From Galdieria partita (taxonomy: Eukaryota; Rhodophyta; Bangiophyceae; Galdieriales; Galdieriaceae): a DNA stretch of 64,000 nucleotides. The translations under genes and the position numbers were made by a program. Below, in pieces: positions 1-12,766 of this stretch. The notes beneath the pieces were generated by a model. The model was not told the origin of the DNA, searched no databases, and worked only from the letters and a program-made list of their open reading frames with translations. The stretch spans positions 186,001-250,000 of the forward strand of contig BQMJ01000014.1 of NCBI GenBank assembly GCA_025991245.1, in the 5' to 3' direction. Within the stretch, counting starts at the first letter, position 1. Every line of letters begins with the position of its first letter.

Positions 1-34
1 TGTCAAATTTATTCAAATTGTGAAACCCTTCTAG

Positions 35-314
35 TTTGCACAAGTAGGAGGTGGCGAAAGATGTTCAGTATGCGGGGAGGAATACGAACAAGGTGGACCC
101 GTTAAAAAATTGCCGTGAGTAACCATACTTGTAAAATATTGGACTCTAATGAGAAGTCAAAGATGCGGAGACATATTTCACCTCAAGTGCATTTATCCGT
201 GGCTAGAATTTGTAAGAGAGCTGTTTTCCTCTAACTTGTGCGTGCTAAGATTCTTTTCTGTAGCATAATACCTGTCCCCTTTGTCAGGAGGTATTTATTG
301 ACAGAGACAGATAA
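35..314 (+). CDS. RING-H2 zinc-finger protein, 3' part only
   Basis: This is the C-terminal end of a RING-H2 protein, probably an E3 ubiquitin ligase; the 5' part lies outside the window. Three exons (35-114, 163-211, 264-314) are joined by introns of 48 and 52 bp with clean GT and AG ends. The spliced product reads C-S-V-C, then L-P-C-G-D-I-F-H-x2-C, a W-L-E segment, and C-P-L-C, the full C3-H2-C3 zinc ligand pattern, followed by a short tail and TAA. An AG at 33-34 suggests that the first visible exon starts at 35 after another intron. The substrate cannot be judged because the rest of the protein is missing. Calling it a ubiquitin ligase rests on the RING family in general. Confidence 0.8.
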
Positions 315-521
315 TTGAAAGGATATATCTTACGTTTAGCATTTGAATAAACAGGTTGTTAACCAACTATAGAGTTTGTTGATCAAAGTTGTGAATTCGC
401 AAGGGATTGATGGAATCCATTAGACTTGGCTGTCTTTTTTCTCTCCAAGTGAAGGCGCAACTTGCGAAAGGGGTGCGCATTTTTTTCCCAACAATTGTTC
501 GTAGTGTTTTGTGACAGAAAC

Positions 522-3493
522 ATGGCAGAAACTTGCCTTTTTGTGGAAAGTTCTGAAAGTAGTTCTACAAAACATGAAGACCCTAGTGCTTTGACTAGAA
601 GACTAACTCCGAAAAAGCTGAGAACTCCAGAAGAACTGGAGGCAGGGCAGTTGAGGGCAGATGAAAATAGGGCAAAGTTATTTTCAGACCAAAGGTAGGC
701 TTGGTTCGAATTAAAAAAGTGAGTAAATTTTGAAGCAACGAAATATAGTCGTCGCTGTGCGGAAAAAGTGAAGAAAGCCCTAGAAGTTGCAAAGACAGCC
801 AGAGAAGAACTGGAAGCTACCGTAAAAGCAAAAAGGGAACTGTTGGATAAAAAATTGCGAGACGCGGAAATGCGAAGAAAACAGTATCTTGAGGTTAGTT
901 CGTTGCCTTCAACTTTTTGTTATCAGTCACGTTTACTATGAATAGGCTTCTCGCCAAAGTGCGAAGCAACACTCAGAGAGGGTCAATGATGTTGCCTCTG
1001 AAAATAACAGAATGAAAAAGACCGACATGTTACGTCTTTGTGCCCATATTCAAACACAGTGTTGGAATGCAGACGCTCGTCGATCTAGAAGGCTTGCAAT
1101 GAGGGCTAGGAGAGCTTCTAACCTTTCATTGTCAAAGTCCAGTCCGCCTCTGTCGAGAAATCGGAGTGAAGATCAAGGCGAAACTTTGGCCCAACTTGAA
1201 AGAGAACAAACCGCAGCAAGTACCATTCAATTTTTTTGGAGATTTCTGTATGTTCAGAAAAAGTTCCTCGAGTTGGGTCTTTCGGTGGAAAATTGTTTAG
1301 TAGATGGCTTTGAATCTACAAAGCTTAAAATTCAACGGTTTGAAGCAGTTCGAGCTGCTGGAGTGACTCTGAGGCTTTTGCATTCTCACGCCTATCTCTT
1401 GTCAAATGATGAAGCTCGTCGACTTGCCAAACTGTTTCTGACAAGCTTTGTAATTGCTGCGCATCCTGAACACGTGTTGGATAATCCTGTGGGTATATTT
1501 CTGCAACATGTGGCAGTAGTCTTATGACAGCATTTAGGACTCTGGTTTAGAAAAGTCTATTGCTGATTCTGCAAAGTCATTACTGAGGTGTTTGATGAAT
1601 AGTAAGGAAGATCCTTTTTCATGTGCTGTGAAAGCTCGTGCTTTGTGGACAAAGTATCGCGTACAGTTTGATGAATGGGAAAGGAACGACCGAGAGCGTT
1701 TGATTACTGGTATGATAATGGATTATATTGGATTAGAACAGTTGAAGAATGGTGTGGAAGAGAGGGACTCGAGGACAGATGGCCCTAGCAAAGCACATAG
1801 AGAACCTGTTCTTTTAGCTCATTCTCCGACGAAGTCTTTCGCCGTATGGTCATCTCAAATTGAGAAACGACAAAACAAATTGAAAAAAGCTCTTGTAAGA
1901 ATTGGAGGATATAATGTTCTTCAAAGGCTAGAGGAAGCATTAAGAACGTCCTTTTCACAAGAAATTAAGAATTCGAATGTTTCAGAGGGAGCCACAGCCA
2001 GTTCATCGTTGAGTGGAGAGAACATGCCTCAAGTCGAAGAAGCAAATAGTATCTTGGCTGCGAACCTTTTGAACGAAGTTTACGCCCATGAAATGATGAT
2101 AGATCTAGCGACGTTTTTAAAAAAGCTTGAGACTCCTCGGAGTTATCGACAGATGTTGGAAATAGCGAAGAGAGCGTTTCGTGATCATTTTCAGAGCTTA
2201 CTTAGCAGTGCCATCCATGGCGACGGATCCAATCAACAAGCAATGGTTAAGGAAAGATTTGGAGACCTCGTTCAAAGTCTTAAAATGAAGTTATTTTCAC
2301 TTCTTCCTCAGAAATCAAATGCTAGTATAGATTCTATCCGTTCTAATTTGGAGTCTTCATTTGACATGGAGTTGATTGAACAAATGTTGAAACACGATGC
2401 GTTTTCAGCTAGGGACATGCAAGGGCTGTTGTCAGTGGTTGTAAGCGTTTTGAAAAATGTACAAGCTCCTTATCAAGATGAGTACGTGGACAGGAGTATG
2501 CAAGTTTGGCTTGAACAGCTAGAAGAAGTGGAGAAGAAGATTGGGATAGAGGGTTTATCTGCAACAGAGCGAACAATGCATCTGATATCTTCGATGTTTT
2601 CAATCGTGTGCGAAATTTTAGACTTTATTGAAGAAACAGAACGTTCGATTATTATAGCGAAGATGAAGATTTTGGCACCTATTGTTCAGGAACATGGACC
2701 AGAATGGGAACGTGCTCGATTTGAACAAAAAATCAACCAGTGCATTATTAATGAGAAACTTCCAGCAACACGTACTTGGCTGGAGAACTCTATGAGGTTG
2801 ATTAGGGAGCAATTTGTAACTTTGAATTTGCATGCAGTGACAACTGGCGATAAAACAGCTCTCGAGAATGTTTTGGGTGCCGCCTTAGTCTATCTCATAG
2901 AACAACCTCACAGTTTACCAATTGAAGAGGTTCCAGAAGTTTTGAGATTGGATCATGAGCGGATTTTTATTCTTCAAAATGACTTGCAGCGTCTTTCCCT
3001 ACTGTCTGCTTTAGATCTAATTTTGAGAAGGTTTATGAGCGACAAGACGGGAGTCCCGGTTGCATTTGATTTGCGGAGTATAAATGTATGTTTGAAGGAC
3101 ACAAATGCGGGCTTGGAAGATATTGAAACACAATTATTTATGTGTGTTCATGACAGTCTAGATAACCTCGAGTCAGAAGGCAATGCTGATTTGATTTCTC
3201 TGACAGAACAGGACAAGAATTTTTTGCGCAGTATGCTTAGGAAAGCTGCGCGTTTAGAAGATCCAGTGTTCAGCATATTGAAGCGTCGAATTTTGGAGTC
3301 CCTGCGCAAACAGTTTTTACTAAGTCCTAACAATGTCACTGATGACTACCATTTGCGCTCTTTAGGTTTATCAGCCATTGTACAAGATTTTCATGATATG
3401 ATGAATGAATTGCGCAAGTTAAGTTCTCATCTTGTGAAGGTGCATAGTCAAAGACTGCTGAATATCGTGTCCAATATTGTTGGCTATGATTAA
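522..3493 (+). CDS. TCP11 (T-complex 11) family protein
   Basis: A four-exon gene (522-694, 749-893, 946-1488, 1538-3493) with introns of 49-54 bp encodes about 938 residues. I chose the ATG at 522 (M-A-E-T-C-L) because no upstream in-frame ATG exists. Residues about 50-130 are a charged, Lys/Glu-rich coiled coil, followed by a short IQ-like stretch (A-A-S-T-I-Q-F-F-W-R-F). The C-terminal two thirds is a long helical region of the TCP11 domain type. In animals and plants the family occurs as soluble regulators tied to sperm signalling or to plant growth; the biochemical role is poorly known. The family call comes from overall pattern recognition, so function should not be transferred. Confidence 0.65.
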
Positions 3494-3564
3494 AGTATCT
3501 TTTGTTTCAAATAAAGTATGCTTTTTATTGTGTCTTATGAACATCCAAGTTTCACAATGACCTG

Positions 3565-4917
3565 TTAAATGATTTTGTTGTATCGTAAACGACTAGCCAA
3601 CTTTCGATAATACAAGTAGAGCATACATGCGTAAAATTGTAGCAATACTACTAAAGCGATAGCAAATGCCATAGTGATCGAAGTAGACCTTTTCATCGAC
3701 TCCCACTCCGCAAGGAGTTGTGTCAGTTTTGCGAGCAAATCTTGTTGCTTTTCATTACTAACATCCCACATCTATGAAATAGTTGAATTCCTTTCGTATC
3801 ATTTTGACCCCATACTCACCTTTTTCAAATATTCCATATTAGGATTGGACAAAGTTACTGATTCTCGTGGAGCATTTTGTATACTTTTGTGATTCGTTTC
3901 TATACCTTGGTCTGTTCCTTGTTGAGAAGTTGAATCAGCTTTGCTTTGTTGCATATTCTTCATTGGAGCATTGTTGAGTTCTTGTTTGGATGGCAATGTA
4001 TTCAGCATAGCATTGGGTTGTGTAGCAGGTTTAGGTTTACTACCTGCCACAACAGATGTCGATGGAGATCTGACTGAAGAAGCCTTGTGATGATCTGCAG
4101 CAGAATTTTTGGATGTTACATGAATAGGGTCAGCTTGTTTCTTACTTTCTGTTGCCTCAGTTGTTCCAGTTGCTACGGTTACCTGAATTATATTATGCTC
4201 TGTGGCATACTTTCCACTCTTTGCTGTAAATCCAAAATAACCAGAGTCAAGTTGTGCTGATAAAGGCAACTTTACATCGAAGCACAGCTGTGGCTTTGGT
4301 TTACTATCCTTTTGTATCGACAGTTGATATACAGATAGCTTGTCTTGTTGATAGGAGATGTAAACTTTTCCAGTTAAGGAACCCAGCAGACAACCTTTAG
4401 ATAATGCTTTAGCTTTCCATTCTCCATCCGTTGCTGATCTTTCATTGACGACAGGAAACAAACTGGGTCTCTGGTTGTCGAATAGTTGGATTACGATTCC
4501 TAGCCCTTGGAACGTAGCTTCGTTACCATATACTGTGCCATAGGTAGGAGGGTGTTTGGTATACCAAAATGCCAAGCTATCTACTCGAGGCTGAAGCTCC
4601 TTGGTTCCTATCCAGTATACGAAGCTGAGATTGAAGTGATGCTTATTCAGTGGAGTGCCATGGTACAGTGTTCCAAATGCATCTTGTTCCATATCTGTCA
4701 ATTGTACTATCTCAACTCCATCTTTCAAGGCCAATTGGGTATTTCCGACACCGAACCAGTTGCGCAATACTTCACCTGGAATGACAGGAGGAGACAGTGG
4801 ACTACGAAAGGAATAGAGAGGGTCAGCGGGTATTAATTGCGGTAGTTGAAACTGAGCAGTGACTATCCAACACACTGTATTCAACCATATCAATAAAAGG
4901 GCCCATCTATTGGTCAT
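3565..4917 (-). CDS. L-type lectin cargo receptor (ERGIC-53/VIP36-like)
   Basis: Two exons (4917-3820 and 3771-3565) split by a 48 bp intron encode about 434 residues. The ATG at 4917 gives a good signal peptide (M-T-N-R-W-A-L-L-L-I-W-L ending near T-A-Q); a longer frame upstream starts only with GTG. Residues about 20-260 are a legume-lectin-like fold, with the D-S-L-A-F-W-Y strand replacing the usual D-G-x-A-x-W-Y, which suggests a luminal glycan-binding domain. A Ser/Lys/Gln-rich linker follows, then a short coiled coil and one transmembrane helix near the C terminus with a small basic cytosolic tail (R-L-R-Y-N-K-I-I). The tail lacks an obvious K-K-x-x ER retrieval signal. It probably recruits glycoproteins between ER and Golgi. 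Confidence 0.75.
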
Positions 4918-4992
4918 TGGTTGTCTATCTTGAAAGAACACTTGACGTTTTACTATGAGCGTTGCGCAACCAATCACGTAACAAGAGGGAAA

Positions 4993-6833
4993 TCATGAAC
5001 AGGGCCATTCTCGAGCAATATCTGAATGGACTCCCCAAAAGGATTTGCCTTCACAATACTTTTTACTCATACTTCCAAACTGCATGGCTCGCTTCTTCTT
5101 CGACATAAAGTCGTCAGAAAATCCCAACTCTTTAGCTGCTTGACGAAGTATTCGCTTATCTCCTACACCATCAGGTAACTCCATATCACAAATTACCCTA
5201 GACAAAATAGATCAAAACAAAAATAATCCCTCCATTCTTCTACCTACTGTAAAGGTAGTGAGGTAATGAAGTCGATCACTTGCTCATCTAGAAAAGGAAG
5301 TCGAAGTTCTTTGCCATGGTCTCCAACAATGCGATCATCTCTACCCAAGTTTCGCCACCATAGTCGTGATAAATCCATATTCAGTTCAGTGGCTAGCGAT
5401 GAATATCCTCCTTGTTCAAATGCTCTTCGATGCCTCTTTTTGTAACCAGCTAGCAACTCATCTGCTCCTAAACCACTGAATAGTACTCTACTAGAAGAGA
5501 TATATGGATTGCTATGGGCTTCATGAGTGGTTCCTTTCACATAACCTTGCCCTCTAGCTCCAAACCATAAGGTCGAACCAATGGATATATCCATCGGTGT
5601 ACAACAAGGAAATAATAAATATTTCAAATGCTGTCGATATTTTGGATATTCGTCCTTGTCCACGTCCACCAATAGTAATCGAAAAGGTGTCGCATGACTG
5701 TCACTCGAACAAATGCGATTGAGCTCTTCAATCCCTTCTATAGCTGTTCTTCTATCAGGACATTTGGAAGGAGGACCAAAGCAAACATTGATCAATTCCA
5801 ATGTTTTATACCGATAAATATCATGGGATTGACAAACTTTCCATATCAAGTAAGCCAAAACTAACGAGTCAATTCCACCAGAGAACAACAAAGCAAATGG
5901 TAACGAACAACAACTTGAAGAAGAATGAGATGGACGTTGTAGCATTTCTATTCTGCGACCAACAGCTTTGAATAACACATTGATCCACAAGTTGATGAGG
6001 TTGGGCTCAAGTAACTGAGATGGAAATTCTTGTCTTCTCCACCATCTGTCGGGTATATAAGAAACCGAGAATAGAGGACATTGAGGAGCTCCACGAGATA
6101 TCCAAGAAGAAGAAGAAGATAAAGTTGATAGTGCCTTATCTACTCTCTTTTCACGAAAAAGACAATCAAACTTGCCAAGAGCACTTTCTTCTTCCCATTC
6201 TATGAAATATAATCCTAGTGGTGCCAATTCTATCAAGCAACCACTACACGCAGCTTCTTGCGGTAAAACGGAACTAATAAATAATGACTGACTATCTTTG
6301 GTTCTACCCAATAATAAAGAACGACGTCCAATTACATCTCTACCGAATATCAAACAACGCAAAGACGAAATATAATAAATAAAACTCCAGGGTCCAGGTA
6401 ACGAATCCAACAATTCAAGTATTTCAGCATACAAAGGCTTCAAACTGTTTCTCGCACTATTTTTATGCCGATATACTAATTGACCTAACAACTTGGACAA
6501 TAAAAGAGTATCGTTCTCACTTTGGTTCATACTGTCGTCGTAGAGTTCGCCGTTGAATAATAAGACATTACCAAAAGCATCTTCCAAAGGTTGCTCTACT
6601 ACTTTGTTGCCTCTTAGGCTCAAAACTCCAGCCGCTAGTTCCAAAGTCCGTTGATATTGTAAGGAATACTGCTTTGTTTGAAAACTGTCAGGTCCTCGTC
6701 GTTGCAAGAAATGGTTTGTTGTGTCTTTCCAGTGCTGTTGGACTTTTGTGAAATGATCACAATTACAAGAAAATGGAAGAAAAGAACTAAACGTTCCTTG
6801 TATTCCTGTGAACATGGCAAATAGGCCACACAT
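4993..6833 (-). CDS. ASNSD1: Asparagine-synthetase-domain protein, ASNSD1 type
   Basis: Two exons (6833-5248 and 5197-4993, 50 bp intron) encode 596 residues. The ATG at 6833 is chosen because it gives M-C-G-L-F, so removal of Met exposes the N-terminal Cys nucleophile of class II glutamine amidotransferases. The C-terminal half holds the ATP-pyrophosphatase loop L-L-F-S-G-G-I-D-S of asparagine-synthetase-like domains, then F-S-G-L-G-A-D-E-L-L-A-G-Y, and ends in the R-L-P-F-L-D-E / K-K-R-A-M-Q-F-G-S segments. The arrangement and length match ASNSD1 better than true asparagine synthetase. Its metabolic role in this family is unclear, so asparagine synthesis is not claimed. It lies head to head with DUS2, with only 30 bp between the two start codons. 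Confidence 0.8.
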
Positions 6834-6863
6834 CTTTGACAATTTTTGTGTTCTTTCTCCGGG
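6834..6863. promoter_or_regulatory. 30-bp divergent interval between ASNSD1-like and DUS2 starts
   Basis: The two ATG codons on opposite strands are separated by only these 30 bases. Any core promoter must therefore lie within one or both 5' coding regions or be shared. No TATA-like box is visible. Promoter function is inferred from position alone. Confidence 0.4.
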
Positions 6864-8169
<1,306 letters not shown>

Positions 8170-8212
8170 CCCATGATTGGTAAAAGCGCTACTGTGGAGA
8201 TACACATATAGG

Positions 8213-10448
8213 ATGGAAGGTTTTGTAAATATCCCTTGCACTTTCAATCACAAACATCAGTCTGTGATTCACCAATTACACCATCTTTTTCATAGGAAAT
8301 GTTTGTCTTGTCCCCTGCAAAAGGTATCCAAACCTCGTTGGTTTTGTTTTCACAAAAAGGGTAGTAAAGACCCAACTGAGAAGGAAAATAATACGGGATT
8401 ATTTGCACTTTGGAGACAAGCCTGGAAGTCGCCTTTCTATGTAGCGGCAGAAAATCTAACGGCTCCTCAAGTCGTACGTAGAAGTAAGGTCAACCGACTG
8501 TTGATGCTGTTTTGGCAAGTAGCAAAGCCTTACTGGGTAGAAGAAACAAAGGCACGATGGGAGTTGGGCTCAGTTGTCGCTCTCACTTTGCTACAAAGTG
8601 GCGTGTCGGTTGCCTTTTCTTATATAGGAAGAGACTTTTGGAACGCCCTCTCCGAAAAAAACGTAGAAAAGTGATTTCTCTTCTTCTTTCTATGGGTACG
8701 CTGCTTACGTAGACTCTAGTTTTCAACATGAAATTTTTTTGTTTTTCACTGCTATGGCTGTTGGAGTTCCCATATTTGTCTTGTACAGTTATTTTCGTGA
8801 GATATTGAGTATTCACTGGAGAGAATGGCTGTCGGATAGAATTCTCAACAAGTACTTTGAAAAACGTGGATTTTATTATTTGGAATCCAATAGTCAAGTG
8901 GATAATCCGGATCAACGAATAGCCGTAAGTGGTATAAGATTGTGACTGTCAACGTTTGACACATATGGAAAAGACAGGATGATATTCGCGCGTTTACCAA
9001 TACTTCTTTGCAGTTTATTTTAACATTGATTATCTCAGCCGTTGACTTGGTGGCATTTTCGGTTATTCTGTTTTCCATCTATCCAGAATTGTTTATCGTA
9101 TTGATCGGTTATTCAAGCGTGGGCACCTTTTTGACCTATCAAATTGGCAATCGGTTGATCCTATTGCATTTCGATAGATTGCAAAAGTAAGCGTTGTGAT
9201 TTCTGGGTTATAGGACAAAAATGTATTCATGGATGCATCAGAGAAGCAGACTTTCGCTATGTGTTGGTGAGAATTCGTGAAAATGCAGAAAGTATTGCCT
9301 TCTATAGGGGTGAAAGTAGGGAGCGAGAATTGGCAAAAGGCAGATTGAACAAAGCACTATCGAGAACAATTGATATTGCTAAATGGCAAAGAAACTTGGA
9401 ATTCTTTACAAACAGTTATCGGTATTGTGTTGGTTTATGCGGCTCTTGTGCTGTTTTTTATTTCGTTTATTAGTTACTTGATTCAAGTGTTACCTGCTTG
9501 GGTAGTTTCTCCTCTGTATTTTCAAGGTGCAATAGGTTTGGGAGTCATATCGCAAAGTATTTCTGCATTCAACCATATTTTAAGTGATCTTAGTATTATT
9601 GTGAATCGTTTTGAACAACTCAGTCAATTTTCGGCTGGAATAGATCGTCTTGGAGAATTTCTAGAAGTACTGGAAAGCATTGAAGGGGATGTAAAGGATG
9701 CTGGGATTCAACGTCGGGAGACAGAAGATATACTTCTTGAATTGCGCAATATCTCGATCATGATTCCGAGTGAAGAACCTCGATATCTTATTCGAGATGT
9801 CAACCTGAAGGTGGAACGTGGACAAAGATTATTAATTGTAGGAGCATCAGGCAAAGGAAAGTCTTCCTTGTTACGCGTCATTGCTGGACTTTGGACATGT
9901 GGTAGTGGCACTGTGCTTTGTCCATCTTTAAAGGATACATGTTTCTTGCCCCAGCGTCCTTATTGTACACTGGGAAGTTTAAGAGAGCAATTGATATACC
10001 CTAAAACGAGACAACAAGTGGACTACACGGACGAAGAATTGGTGCAAGTTTTGGAAAAGGTCGACCTGTTGGACTTGTTTCAGCGTTACAATGACTTGGA
10101 TGTGGTGAGAGATTGGTCAGATACATTGTCGCTGGGTGAACAACAAAGATTGGCTTTTGGTCGCTTGTTATTGAGTCGACCCAAATTTGTATTGATGGAT
10201 GAAGCTTCTTCCGCTTTGGACCTCAAAAGTGAGAAAAAACTCTATTCTTTTTTACAAGAAAGCGATACTATTTATGTTAGTGTTGGACATCGGCCTAGTT
10301 TGTTACAGTAAGTATTTCAGTAGTTTTTTTAAAGTTAATACAGCTTTTGTTATAAAGGTACCATAACCTGTTGTTGAGGTTAACAGGTAGAGCAGAATGG
10401 GAAATGGAAGAAATAAGGGAAACCGTTCGAGAAACAAGTTATATATGA
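8213..10448 (+). CDS. ABC half-transporter, YddA/SbmA-ABCD-like
   Basis: Six exons (8213-8670, 8720-8924, 8978-9186, 9242-9421, 9474-10307, 10358-10448) give about 658 residues. A membrane domain of the ABC_membrane_2 type comes first, recognisable by N-P-D-Q-R-I-A-D-D-I-R and E-A-D-F-R-Y-V-L-V-R-I-R-E-N-A-E. The ATPase domain follows with Walker A (G-A-S-G-K-G-K-S), the signature L-S-L-G-E-Q-Q-R and the Walker B/D-loop region V-L-M-D-E-A-S-S-A-L-D. Apparent frame changes in this stretch are all explained by introns with proper splice sites. The N-terminal ~90 residues could be an organelle-targeting extension. The family includes bacterial peptide or vitamin importers and peroxisomal fatty-acid transporters, so the substrate is open. 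The stop lies 3 bp from that of the opposing sorting nexin. Confidence 0.82.
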
Positions 10449-10451
10449 TTG

Positions 10452-12644
10452 TCATCCCTGGGAAATTTGTTGCTGCAAAAAGTTGTACTGTTTGTCACAA
10501 AGTCTAAAGACTTGTTCCCAACTTTTCCCAGAATCCAAATGGCCTTTCCAACGTTCATAAGCAAGTCGATACAGCGCTCTATTCATTTCCAAGTGATATT
10601 CTAATCGAAACCTTCGCAGCTCAGAATCCTAAATAGTTTAGGAGGCGATAAGAAATGCATCGCTGCTGCAACTCACTGTCGTATAAGCCGCTTGTTCATA
10701 AAAACGACGACACCGATCCAATAGTTCTTCCTCATAAGAGATGGCAGAACTTGTAGTCGCAGACTTCTCAGTGTCCTTGTGAGCACTCGATGAAGTTTGA
10801 GATGTGATCTCCAGCTTTCTAACATGTTCGTTGTATTTAGACAGAGCTTCTTCATATGATTCCTATTCCCAACTAGTTAACGATGTCAGAGTATATACTC
10901 AAACACATTACATATGCATGCAGTCGTTCACCGAGAATACGACGAGCATCACGAGCAAGAAATGAATAATCTCGCAACACGAAGACCAACATTTCTTCAC
11001 CTTGCGACCTAGACATCATTTTTCTATACATTCTTTAAAAAGTTAAAACTGTCATCGTACTTGGGATAGACGTCTTTTGCAAAAGATTGTGCTACGCTGG
11101 AGAAAATCTCTCCCATCTTTGACCCTTCTTGATTACTTCTCTCATGAAAACAGCTTTCCAAAGACTTTACAAGGTTCGATAAGCTGCTACGACGCTCAAC
11201 ATACTGTTCTAAAGCTTTGTTAGCCGATACAAGTCCATTTTCAAGGGACTTGAGATATCTAAAGTGACATCATAAATAGATGAGTGAGAAGTACATCCGT
11301 AATGTACCTATCGATCTTCTCCATTCTTGCCAGCACCGATTCCTGGGTATCAACTTCTTTCGTATGATGACCCTCAAATATCAAGGAAAGACCTTTTCGC
11401 AATTCCTTCGTAGCCTACAAGAAGCAGTGACTTTAAAAAATACACAAAAAACATGTTCGCACTTCTGATGCTTGCAAGCGTGCCCATTGTGCCAAATTCT
11501 TTCCAACTCTGTGTTTCATATCACCCTTTGAATTAAGATCATCTCGAAGGAACTCGTTAGACCTCTCTGACCATGATTTATCACCTTTACAAACTCCAAG
11601 AAACGCAAGAAACTATAAAACGTTTTAGAATCACAAAACAATTATGACACGTTCCCAACCTCATCTGAGTGACCCAATTTAGGGTGTTTACTTATCCTTC
11701 CCAAATAACGTTCATAGTCCTTTCGTAAATGATTGATAGAATCACTTCGATAACGAAATTTCTCTGCCCAAAAACTGTAAGTTTCATGTCAAACTTAGAC
11801 GGTTTATCATACCTTTCAAACTTTCTAAAGGTAAAGCAGGAAAGATACAAAAACGATACTTAGTTCTTAACATAGAATCCAACGCAGTGAAATCCATTTT
11901 GCTTCGTTCCACTGACACAACGATGAAACCATCTTCCGTTTCTTCCCTTCTTGCATTGCTTTCTAACGTCGAATCGAAAGTTTCTTTTCTGTCATCCATT
12001 CCATTTTGCACTTCTTCTGTATTACGATCTTTTTCCAACAACGAAAAACACACAATAAACGAATGCTTCTTTTCGGACTGGAGCTTCAACTGAATATCAG
12101 TGATCCATTGAGGAGCTAACAGGGACATAAAGTTCAATCATTATGGTGTTTAGGCAATTCCTACCTTGATCCTTCTCATTTTGCAACGACTTCAAAATCC
12201 AATCAGCGTCTTCAACAAGATGTTTCTGTGCTTCATCCGAGCCATTGCTGGGCTGACTTAAAGATGCATCTAACTGCAGTGGATCTTCAAAAGCGATGCT
12301 TTCATTCTAGTAGACAAACAACGAAATCAATACATTGCAACCAAAAGCGTTTTCCTCCCTACCACCTGCGCCACAGAAGTCGGAAAACAGGTTGTCTCCG
12401 GTGGTTCGGAGGCTGGCTTGTCGGAAGCTATATCCTGTGTACTTGCCTCTTCATCCTTTTCGACAACCGAAACACTATGGGAGTGTCCAGAAGGAGGAGT
12501 TGGATTGACATCGAGAAGAAAATCCAAACTCTGCGTCTCTGTTAGTGAATAAAATGCGCTTCCTTGCTTGATGTTGGTAAAATTGAGTGGATGTTTCTGT
12601 AAAGGGTGTTCGAAATCTGACAACTCTGCACTAGAGTCAGTCAT
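10452..12644 (-). CDS. PX-BAR sorting nexin
   Basis: A multi-exon gene (at least eight exons, introns about 45-65 bp) reads from M-T-D-S-S-A-E at 12644 to a TGA at 10454. The N-terminal ~150 residues are acidic and low in complexity. A divergent PX domain follows (F-I-V-V-S-V-E-R-S-K-M-D-F to F-P-A-L-P-L-E-S-L-K, then Y-L-G-R-I-S-K-H-P-K-L), normally a phosphoinositide binder. The C-terminal half is a helical BAR-type coiled coil (for example M-E-K-I-D-R-Y-L-K-S-L-E-N, and A-R-D-A-R-R-I-L-G-E-R-L-H-A-Y). Such proteins shape endosomal tubules and work with retromer in recycling. The canonical R-R-Y-S/D-F motif of PX is degenerate, so lipid binding is uncertain. Exact boundaries of the middle exons were not all fixed. 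Confidence 0.7.
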
Positions 12645-12766
12645 AAGCGAACTCCAAATTACCCAAACACATTTTGGCGCTCAAAAGTGGCATTTTTTCT
12701 TTCATCTGCAAAATGGCCACACATCTCTTATTCAAATCTTTCCATTTATTTTGAAAAAATCAGCAA

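Noticed and set aside
9370-9480. Apparent frameshift in the ABC transporter
   Set aside because: A 52-bp intron with GT..AG ends (9422-9473) restores the frame and matches family conservation; the gene is intact.
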